A stretch of 22,242 nucleotides of DNA from a virus. The stretch's first letter is position 1; every line of letters starts with the position of its first letter. This document shows, in pieces, positions 15,652 to 20,887 of this stretch. The stretch lies in IMG/VR virus record IMGVR_UViG_3300025057_000049, positions 1-22,242 of that record. One strand, given 5' to 3'. The translations under genes were made by a program, and so were the position numbers. The notes beneath the pieces were generated by a model. It was not told the origin of the DNA, searched no databases, and was given only the letters and a program-made list of their open reading frames with translations.

Positions 15652-17326
15652 TAATGTAGAGGGTCGTTATGCCTCTTGGCTTAAGCAAGGGATAGATTTT
15701 ATTTCACCTAAAAATTTACACCTTGTCTCCGGTCGTGGTACTGCAAAATCTACAGATATCCTGGCAGATAGAAGTATTGATATTTGTTATGATATGCCAC
15801 GAGCTATGTTCGCCCTGGTAAGTGATACGTATGTAAATGCACTTACCAATATTGTTCCCAAGATAATTGAAGGGTGGAGAGAGCGTAAAGGTTGGATAGA
15901 AGGAGTGCATTATGTAACAGATGAGCGTCCTCCAGACCACTTTAATATTCCGTATTCACCAATTCTAAATTACAAGCATACCATATCCATACATAACGGT
16001 TGTTTTTTTAATATTGGAAGTATGGACCAAGTATCATCTTTAGCAGGTAACTCATACCAGCATATATTTGGTGATGAAGCAAAATATCTTAATCCAAACA
16101 AGCTGAAGAAATTAATGCCCGCAAGGCGTGGTTTTCCAGAAGTGGCTCATAGTATATACTATCGTGGCTTAACTTTTACCACAGATATGCCAAATGTTAC
16201 TGAAGGCGATTTTGATTGGATTCTAGACAATGAAAAAAATATGGATATCGAGAAAATAAAACTTGCACTAAGAGCAGGTTCTGTTTTAAATGAGATACGT
16301 CATGAGTTTTATGAGGCTTGCAGAAAAAAAGCACCGCAACATAAAATAGATCTTATACAAAAAAATTATACCCGATGGTATATGAAGTGGATGCAGACAC
16401 GTGTGGATAGTACCCTCTTCTATATTGCATCGTCCTTCGTAAATGCAGACATTCTTCAGGCGGGTTACTATAAAGACGTTCTGGAGAGTGACGGCATTGA
16501 AGAGTTTAAAGCATCTATTTTATCGTTACGCCCTAATGTAAAAAAAGGAGAAAAATTTTACGGTAACCTGGGCGATCATCATTTTTATAGTGATGGTGTA
16601 AATAATCAATACTATATAGATAATTATGGTTTAAATGATGCTATAACACCAACTAGCTACGCTTTAAATCGTTGTAATGCTAAATTCCCATTAGATTGTG
16701 GGATAGATTTTGGAGATATGACGAGTATGGTAATAGGGCAGGATGCAAGACGTTATTATAACGTTTTAAAGAACTTTTATACACTTGCTCCGCAAAGTAG
16801 TAAAGAGCTCGCAAAACAATTCCTAGACTTTTTTGAGCCACATCGTCGTAAGGTTTTAAATATGTATTATGACAGGGCAGGTAATCAATACAAAAAAATT
16901 AAAAGAGATTGGGCCACAGAAATTAAAGACCATATTGAAAATTATGAAGGAAAAAGTACGGGTTGGAAAGTAAATTTAATGAGTGAAGGTCAAGGTGATA
17001 TTTATCACGAGCAGGAATTTAACTTTATGAAAAAATTTATGGGAGATTATTACGAAGGATTGCCTCAGCTTCGTATAGACGAGCTCCAATGTAGAGAGCT
17101 GAAAAGCAGCTTAAGTTTAGCAAAAATTAAAATGTCTAAAGACAGAAACGGAAGTATGCGCCTCCAGAAAGATAAAAGCTCAGAAAAGTTACCACTTAGA
17201 AAATTGCCGATGTATAGTACAAATTTTAGTGATGCCTTTAAATATTTAATGTATAGGCCTAAATGGGTTAAGCTCAGTGAACGAAGATTGCCGCAACAGT
17301 GGAGTGAACCAGTTATTGTTGGATAA
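15632..17326 (+). CDS. terL: Phage terminase large subunit
   Basis: A 564-aa packaging motor and nuclease. Walker A is GRGTAKS (34-40), Walker B IFGDEA (145-150), and the adenine-binding region lies before them. The RNase H-like nuclease domain shows its three acidic positions at GIDFGD (D359), YYDRAG (D414) and FSDAFKY (D534). The protein hydrolyses ATP to pump DNA into the prohead through the portal and cuts concatemers. The start at 15632 (MIDLGNN) is preferred to an in-frame ATG at 15596 because the extra 12 residues (Cys-rich, unlike a terminase) overlap the upstream gene more. The portal gene, usually next, is here 3.5 kb away beyond an inverted block. Confidence 0.92.
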   Translation: MIDLGNNNVEGRYASWLKQGIDFISPKNLHLVSGRGTAKSTDILADRSIDICYDMPRAMFALVSDTYVNALTNIVPKIIEGWRERKGWIEGVHYVTDERPPDHFNIPYSPILNYKHTISIHNGCFFNIGSMDQVSSLAGNSYQHIFGDEAKYLNPNKLKKLMPARRGFPEVAHSIYYRGLTFTTDMPNVTEGDFDWILDNEKNMDIEKIKLALRAGSVLNEIRHEFYEACRKKAPQHKIDLIQKNYTRWYMKWMQTRVDSTLFYIASSFVNADILQAGYYKDVLESDGIEEFKASILSLRPNVKKGEKFYGNLGDHHFYSDGVNNQYYIDNYGLNDAITPTSYALNRCNAKFPLDCGIDFGDMTSMVIGQDARRYYNVLKNFYTLAPQSSKELAKQFLDFFEPHRRKVLNMYYDRAGNQYKKIKRDWATEIKDHIENYEGKSTGWKVNLMSEGQGDIYHEQEFNFMKKFMGDYYEGLPQLRIDELQCRELKSSLSLAKIKMSKDRNGSMRLQKDKSSEKLPLRKLPMYSTNFSDAFKYLMYRPKWVKLSERRLPQQWSEPVIVG

Positions 17327-17354
17327 TCTTTATCTTAGCAATAAAATTTATCAA

Positions 17355-17597
17355 ATGAAACTAAAGGGTATTGAGTTTGAGTACGAAACTAAATGCAGAA
17401 GATGTGGAGAAATTCATTCTTGGTTTGGAGGTAACGAATATAAAGTAGATGATAAGCCAATAGATACTTCTTTAATTCAATTCCTAAATCACATGCAGGA
17501 GAAAATTCAATATGCAAAAACATATAGTTGCAATACTTGTAATCGTTCGACAGTACAAGAAATAGTTTCTTATACTCCAGATCATAACGTTTATTAA
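17355..17597 (+). CDS. Small zinc-ribbon protein (80 aa)
   Basis: A product of 80 aa with two CxxC knuckles, CRRC (about residues 13-16) and CNTC (about 61-64), spaced about 45 residues apart as in a zinc ribbon. The ATG at 17355 is chosen over a frame start at 17277 that would overlap the terminase end by 50 bases. The latter adds 26 residues without motif. It would be the last plus-strand gene of unit 4 and converges with the minus-strand block, leaving 23 bases between stops. Zinc ribbons of this kind often bind DNA or other proteins. Function unknown. Confidence 0.6.
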   Translation: MKLKGIEFEYETKCRRCGEIHSWFGGNEYKVDDKPIDTSLIQFLNHMQEKIQYAKTYSCNTCNRSTVQEIVSYTPDHNVY

Positions 17598-17620
17598 TTA
17601 CAATAAAAGTTAGAATCTTC

Positions 17621-18430
17621 TTAACTGTTGTTTGCTGGTGTTATAAAAAGATAATTATTTAAATCTATCCAATAACCATTTGCAATTTTTTGATCATTAT
17701 ATGAAATATCAAACTGCAAATCTATACCTTCTTCAGGATTTGGTCTGTAATATATGTCAAGCTTCCAGTAATCTTCTACTATTATAGGTTCTTTTAAAAA
17801 TCCTAAATCAGTTAGTGCACTCAAAACTGTACAAGCTTCTATAAGTGCATAATCATTCAAATGTCCCTTAACACCTTTTGCTATCGCTGGATTCTTTGCA
17901 TTTCTGGCTAACCATTTATATATAAAATTTTCAGTTTTGTATCGAAGTTCAAATTCATTGTTTGTGGATCTATCGATATTTTTGAAAGAAATGTGGTTTT
18001 CATTTGTTGTAATTTGCCTGTTAGTTCTCATTTCTTCTAATAAGATATCCTTATTTTCCTCACGCATTTTGTCAAGTTCAACTTGCAGCTTTTCCAAATG
18101 CCTTTTTATTTCAGGGTCTTCAGATAGTATTCTGGGTTTGTATTCACCTTCCTCTAATATTTCATCTATAGGAATCCAGGATTTTTTTTCTTCAGGTGTT
18201 ATAGGTTCCTCTCCTGGTTCGGTTGGTGCCAAAGTGTGTATAAATGAATTACCTCGTAGTGAAGTCTTTGAATTAATATTTTGAGGTATTTTTATAAAAG
18301 AACCATTTTCAAATTTAAAATCACCTTTCATTGTCCTAGCTATAAGTATAGCATCACCACTTTTCTTATACAGCTCATTTAACTCGGTATTAAGCCTATT
18401 TACGTCAATATTATTTTTGTTGGCACTCAT
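17621..18430 (-). CDS. Unrecognised 269-aa protein at the end of the inverted block
   Basis: A 269-aa soluble protein. The start is set at the ATG at 18430, since a TATATTTG -7 element lies at 18453-18446 and would exclude a longer version beginning with TTG at 18448. The N-terminal third is polar and mixed alpha/beta. Residues about 68-90 are Pro/Glu-rich (LAPTEPGEEPITPEEKKSW). A coiled coil follows at about 105-140 (KRHLEKLQVELDKMREENKDILLEEMR). A folded C-terminal part contains YKWLARNAKNPAIAKGVKGHLNDYALIEACTVLSALTDLG. No enzyme motif is seen. It has its own promoter and lies behind a strong hairpin, so it need not be co-transcribed with the methylase-like gene. Confidence 0.6.
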   Translation of the reverse strand: MSANKNNIDVNRLNTELNELYKKSGDAILIARTMKGDFKFENGSFIKIPQNINSKTSLRGNSFIHTLAPTEPGEEPITPEEKKSWIPIDEILEEGEYKPRILSEDPEIKRHLEKLQVELDKMREENKDILLEEMRTNRQITTNENHISFKNIDRSTNNEFELRYKTENFIYKWLARNAKNPAIAKGVKGHLNDYALIEACTVLSALTDLGFLKEPIIVEDYWKLDIYYRPNPEEGIDLQFDISYNDQKIANGYWIDLNNYLFITPANNS

Positions 18431-18445
18431 AATGAATATTTTAAG

Positions 18446-18453
18446 CAAATATA
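18446..18453 (-). promoter_or_regulatory. -7 element of a promoter for the 269-aa gene
   Basis: On the minus strand TATATTTG matches TAnnTTTG exactly. Predicted start is near 18439, about 9 bases before the ATG at 18430. No clear TTG at -33 is seen. The CATGTCACA motif is absent, so the gene is not under the late promoter class. Confidence 0.45.
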
Positions 18454-18475
18454 CTTATAATTGGATTTGGTAGGT

Positions 18476-18503
18476 AAATTTCGCCCGCTAGGGCGAAATT
18501 TTT
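18476..18503 (-). terminator. Long hairpin between methylase-like gene and 269-aa gene
   Basis: AAATTTCGCCC (18476-18486) and GGGCGAAATTT (18491-18501) are 11-bp perfect arms with a 4-base loop. The TAG stop of the methylase-like gene falls in the loop and adjoining base. The plus-strand side has five T after the stem; the minus-strand side has only a short T run within the arm. It probably ends transcription of the anti-restriction-like genes, possibly in both directions. Confidence 0.6.
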
Positions 18504-19144
18504 AAAATACACGGCGTTTCTGTTTTATAGTAGTCGTGATTTACTACATAAGTATTATAAGGCTCTGTAATTCTTAAGCTATCCATATGAAACGCATCGC
18601 ACCTAATGCCGTGAAATGCACAATTTATAACACACATCTTAATACATACATGGTCTAAATCTTGGGCAATAAATTTATTTCCCTCTGCTTGGTGGTTACT
18701 TGCTAAAATTAATCTTCCACTTCCGCAAGCAGGTTCATTTATAGTCTTACCAAAATCATTTTTTTTCTGTGTCAATTGTGCCATCATGCTGCAAATAGCT
18801 TTTGGTGTAAAAAATTGCCCAAAACCTTTTTTTTTGCTTTTCCAAGCAATTGCCTCGTAATAATCGCCTAAAGGGTCGCACCAATCGCCCACACTAATTT
18901 CTCTATCATAATACATCATTAAGCTACCTAATAATTTTGCAAAATTGTTTAACTCCTCTTTATTATAATTTTTAATTGTTTCGTGATATAGCTTTTCTTG
19001 GGTTTGTCTTGCAAGGCAACAAATAACAATTGTAAGAAAGTCATCAAAAACGCGTGATGGTTCGTGTCTATATGCTATTAATGAAAAGAGGGAATTAAAT
19101 TCCCTCAAATCATTTTGTATGTCTGTGGTTTTAACTACTTGCAT
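18488..19144 (-). CDS. N6-adenine methylase-like protein lacking the catalytic NPPY/F motif
   Basis: A 218-aa protein related to the HsdM / N6-adenine methylase fold. It has DWCDPLGDYYEAI (87-99), GQFFTP (109-114) and the SAM-binding motif I NEPACGSGRL (136-145), with a likely motif II acid at D162 or D164. After MDSL (187-190), where the catalytic N/D-P-P-Y/F should follow, the sequence reads TEPYNTYVVNHDYYKTET, without the motif. HsdM proteins are about 500 aa, so only the front half of the fold is present. It could bind SAM or DNA without methylating. It overlaps the ArdC-N gene by 14 bases, pointing to a joint role. Such truncated proteins occur repeatedly in Bacteroidetes mobile elements, so recent decay is not the only reading. 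Confidence 0.75.
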   Translation of the reverse strand: MQVVKTTDIQNDLREFNSLFSLIAYRHEPSRVFDDFLTIVICCLARQTQEKLYHETIKNYNKEELNNFAKLLGSLMMYYDREISVGDWCDPLGDYYEAIAWKSKKKGFGQFFTPKAICSMMAQLTQKKNDFGKTINEPACGSGRLILASNHQAEGNKFIAQDLDHVCIKMCVINCAFHGIRCDAFHMDSLRITEPYNTYVVNHDYYKTETPCILKISP

Positions 19145-19526
19145 CGCTCAATTCTCTTACTTGTGCGTTACTAAAGACAAAAGAAACAGGGTAAAACATA
19201 TTACCGTTTTCATCTTCTGCTATTGGTTCTGTGGTGCCGTCCTCTTTCTTTTCTGTTGGTTTACCCCAAACTAAAAAAGCTTTTTCACCCTTTTTAACGC
19301 ATTTTCCCTCTTTCATCCATCCCTTAAAGCTTTTAAATTCTTTGTGCTTGGGGTTTTTGTGTAGATATTCGATAATTATATCGTTAACCTTTAAAGCGTT
19401 TACGGCTTGTATTTCTGCATCATTTTTGCAATCGTGTAGTAATTGCTCCCTAATTGCTTGCGCTTTATTAGATAGGTTTTTTAAATGCTCTCTTTTTTCT
19501 TGAATAGTCTGTTTTTTAGTACTCAT
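19131..19526 (-). CDS. ArdC N-terminal-domain-like protein (anti-restriction family)
   Basis: A 131-aa protein that corresponds to the ssDNA-binding N-terminal domain of ArdC: a basic helical start (residues 1-30), then FKSFKGWMKEGKCVKKGEKAFLVWGKP (65-91), the characteristic G-W/x-x-x-G-x-x-V-x-K-G-E-K-A pattern, and FYPVSFVFSNAQVREL. Full ArdC carries a C-terminal metalloprotease-like (HExxH) domain, which is absent here; the gene ends where that domain would begin. ArdC proteins protect incoming plasmid DNA from restriction. The following methylase-like gene overlaps it by 14 bases. A protective role for phage DNA is inferred from family and neighbour. Confidence 0.7.
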   Translation of the reverse strand: MSTKKQTIQEKREHLKNLSNKAQAIREQLLHDCKNDAEIQAVNALKVNDIIIEYLHKNPKHKEFKSFKGWMKEGKCVKKGEKAFLVWGKPTEKKEDGTTEPIAEDENGNMFYPVSFVFSNAQVRELSDASS

Positions 19527-19538
19527 AATGTTTAGATT

Positions 19539-19760
19539 TTAAAATAAATAATCATCGTAATCACTTGGCAAATCTGCATTAACTACAAAGCATTCGGCAA
19601 TTGCATAGGCTACGTTAAAAGCGTTTGCACACTGCTTTTTATAATCTTTAAAATCAACCCAATTAAATGCAAAAGAAAAACCCATGTTTGACAATAATTC
19701 TTTTACTTGGTCAGACAATTTAAATGAAGTACTTTTGTGTTGAATGTTATTATTAACCAT
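19539..19760 (-). CDS. Small unknown protein (73 aa) in the anti-restriction-like block
   Basis: A 73-aa protein, MVNNNIQHKSTSFKL..., with a Phe/Ala-rich middle (MGFSFAFNWVDFKDYKKQCANAFNVAYAIAECF) and an acidic end (LPSDYDDYLF). No membrane segment is certain and no family is recognised. It lies 12 bases upstream of the ArdC-N gene and follows a hairpin. Its leader shares the 16-mer AACAAATAAATATTAT with that of the 131-aa gene upstream, so both are probably translated by the same signal. Confidence 0.6.
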   Translation of the reverse strand: MVNNNIQHKSTSFKLSDQVKELLSNMGFSFAFNWVDFKDYKKQCANAFNVAYAIAECFVVNADLPSDYDDYLF

Positions 19761-19764
19761 GATG

Positions 19765-19780
19765 ATAATATTTATTTGTT
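19765..19780 (-). repeat. Shared 16-nt leader, copy 2 (before the 73-aa gene)
   Basis: ATAATATTTATTTGTT on the plus strand (AACAAATAAATATTAT in the minus-strand leader) is identical to 20223-20238. Both copies end a few bases before an ATG. The A-rich content fits a Bacteroidetes translation enhancer in place of a Shine-Dalgarno sequence. Confidence 0.6.
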
Positions 19781-19781
19781 A

Positions 19782-19819
19782 ATCCCCTAAGTCCGTGAAA
19801 CCTAGGGGATATTTTTTTT
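19782..19819 (+). terminator. Hairpin with T run, oriented against the minus-strand block
   Basis: ATCCCCTA (19782-19789) and TAGGGGAT (19803-19810) form an 8-bp stem with a 13-base loop, followed on the plus strand by A and eight T. In that direction it is a good intrinsic terminator and would stop antisense read-through from the terminase unit. On the minus strand no T run follows, so there it may act as an attenuator or stabiliser between the 131-aa and 73-aa genes. Confidence 0.6.
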
Positions 19820-19823
19820 ATTA

Positions 19824-20219
19824 TTAGATGCTATATTTTAAAATTTCCTTTTCGCTCGCATCTAAAAACGTTTGCAATTTTTTTCCAATAACCTCTGTTA
19901 TTTCTTCAACTACTTGTGAGTTAGATATATCCATATTAAAACCTTTAGCGTTGGAAAGGGTTATTTTTTCCTTAGTTCCGTCACTACTTATGATAAATTT
20001 CTCTAATTCATCTTTTTTGTTTTGTAAAAAGGCATGTTTATCTGCCATGAGTTGAAAGTTTTGCAGTTTTTTAATTCTGCTTTCTGCGCTCGGTCTTAAC
20101 ACTTCATTCACTTTGGTACTGCTTTTCTCTACTTTAGGCGTAGTTTTTTCAGAAGTTGAACCATTTACTTTTTTTGTGCCTTTAGGCGTTGACTTTAAGT
20201 CTTTTACAACTTTTTCCAT
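19824..20219 (-). CDS. Small mobile-element protein (131 aa), first gene of the inverted operon
   Basis: A 131-aa protein with a disordered, Lys/Ser/Thr-rich start (residues 1-45), a helical part (SAESRIKKLQNFQLMADKHAFLQNKKDELEKFI) and a small C-terminal region with SSDGTKEKITLSNAKGFNMDISNSQVVEEITEVI. I associate this outline with small genes of Bacteroidetes plasmids and conjugative elements, but no function is known to me. It is the first gene behind the palindromic operator. The basic tail followed by a helical core would suit a DNA- or RNA-binding accessory, which is inference. Confidence 0.6.
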   Translation of the reverse strand: MEKVVKDLKSTPKGTKKVNGSTSEKTTPKVEKSSTKVNEVLRPSAESRIKKLQNFQLMADKHAFLQNKKDELEKFIISSDGTKEKITLSNAKGFNMDISNSQVVEEITEVIGKKLQTFLDASEKEILKYSI

Positions 20220-20222
20220 GAT

Positions 20223-20238
20223 ATAATATTTATTTGTT
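20223..20238 (-). repeat. Shared 16-nt leader, copy 1 (before the 131-aa gene)
   Basis: ATAATATTTATTTGTT on the plus strand, identical to 19765-19780. Given the predicted transcription start near 20240, this repeat would be nearly the whole 5' leader of the inverted operon. Confidence 0.6.
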
Positions 20239-20246
20239 TATATACA

Positions 20247-20280
20247 TAAAGATAAGAAATATTAGTCATATTGACTAATA
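20247..20280 (-). promoter_or_regulatory. Promoter with perfect palindromic operator for the inverted block
   Basis: TATTAGTCA (20260-20268) and TGACTAATA (20272-20280) are 9-bp perfect arms around TAT, a 21-bp palindrome of the size a dimeric regulator binds. On the minus strand TATCTTTA (20254-20247), one base from TAnnTTTG, lies five bases downstream. The operator therefore covers the spacer between the -7 and -33 regions, where a bound dimer would block or remodel RNA polymerase. No second copy was seen in the window and the regulator is not encoded nearby. Confidence 0.6.
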
Positions 20281-20559
20281 AATGAGCTCTAAAATGTGTT
20301 TTTTTTTAAGATTTTTTTTAATTAATCTTTCATATTATACTGTCAATGTTTTGCATATATTTTAAATATTAAAAAATATAAGTGTCTGTAATACAATCTA
20401 ATAACTATAAAAGTTTGAAAAACTTTTATGCGTGTGTTTTCTTTTGCCCGTCCCGCTGAGTTCCTTATAAGCAATTGCAGTTAATCTAAATCTATAGATA
20501 TATGACGCCCAATACCCAACCACTTATGATATAATCCTTTGTTATCCCTTGCTTTAGTT
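20281..20559. other. Gene-free control region between inverted block and portal unit
   Basis: No convincing gene is present here. It holds A/T runs near 20300-20340, a perfect hairpin at 20407-20429 (ATAAAAGTTT / AAACTTTTAT, 3-base loop) without a following T run, a palindrome ATCTATAGAT near 20490, and a relatively GC-rich stretch near 20445-20460. The hairpin and palindrome could be protein sites or parts of an untranslated RNA. Nothing further is supported. Confidence 0.4.
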
Positions 20560-20597
20560 CATGTCACAACCATTAACAATGACCCATTGTATTATTG
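20560..20597 (+). promoter_or_regulatory. Phage late promoter, copy 5 (CATGTCACA-N21-TATTATTG)
   Basis: CATGTCACA (20560-20568) is followed after 21 bases by TATTATTG (20590-20597). Predicted start is near 20603, nine bases before the ATG at 20612. ACAATG (20576-20581) / CATTGT (20585-20590) is the accompanying inverted repeat. This copy lies beyond the inverted block and restarts structural gene expression at the portal unit. Confidence 0.75.
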
Positions 20598-20611
20598 TGT
20601 AAAACAATCAG

Positions 20612-20887
20612 ATGTCACTAACAAAGGTTTATTCCGCTTTGGAACGTATGAGAGAGTTGTCCTCTAGCAACGTTCCATTTTCATTTTCATTTTGGTCGTA
20701 CAGCGAGAAACGAGGAGAATCAAATGGATTGAAGCAAATTAACCGCGCAGTATTGCGTACTGGTTTGTCTTCTAAAATCTCAGACAAAAGTGAGATTCTT
20801 ATTGCTTATACAGATTTAGATTCAGGCAACCCTGGTTTTGCTTATTTACCACTTATACTAACATTTAATAACTGTGATTTAAAATGA
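20612..20887 (+). CDS. Small phage protein upstream of the portal gene
   Basis: A 91-aa protein (MSLTKVYSALERMRELSSSN...) with a helical start, a beta-rich middle (VPFSFSFWSYSEKRGESNGLKQINRAVLR) and an ILIAYTDLDSGNPGFAYLPLILTFNNCDLK end. Family not recognised. It is first in unit 5 and its TGA overlaps the portal ATG by four bases (ATGA), so translation is coupled and a role in portal or head-neck assembly is likely. The start is fixed by the late promoter just upstream. Confidence 0.6.
   Translation: MSLTKVYSALERMRELSSSNVPFSFSFWSYSEKRGESNGLKQINRAVLRTGLSSKISDKSEILIAYTDLDSGNPGFAYLPLILTFNNCDLK

Noticed and set aside
17608-17626. AGTTAGAA / TTCTTAACT between the convergent zinc-ribbon and 269-aa genes as a terminator.
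   Set aside because: The stem needs a bulge, is AT-rich and has no T run; too weak to call.
17937-18284. A 115-codon plus-strand frame opposite the 269-aa gene, with Ser- and Phe-rich content.
   Set aside because: Composition is what reverse reading of an acidic Lys-rich protein gives, and it has no promoter; considered a shadow.
20611-20620. GATGTCACTA at the start codon of the 91-aa gene resembles the late promoter nonamer.
   Set aside because: It differs at both ends, overlaps the coding start and has no -7-like element at 21 bases; treated as coincidence.
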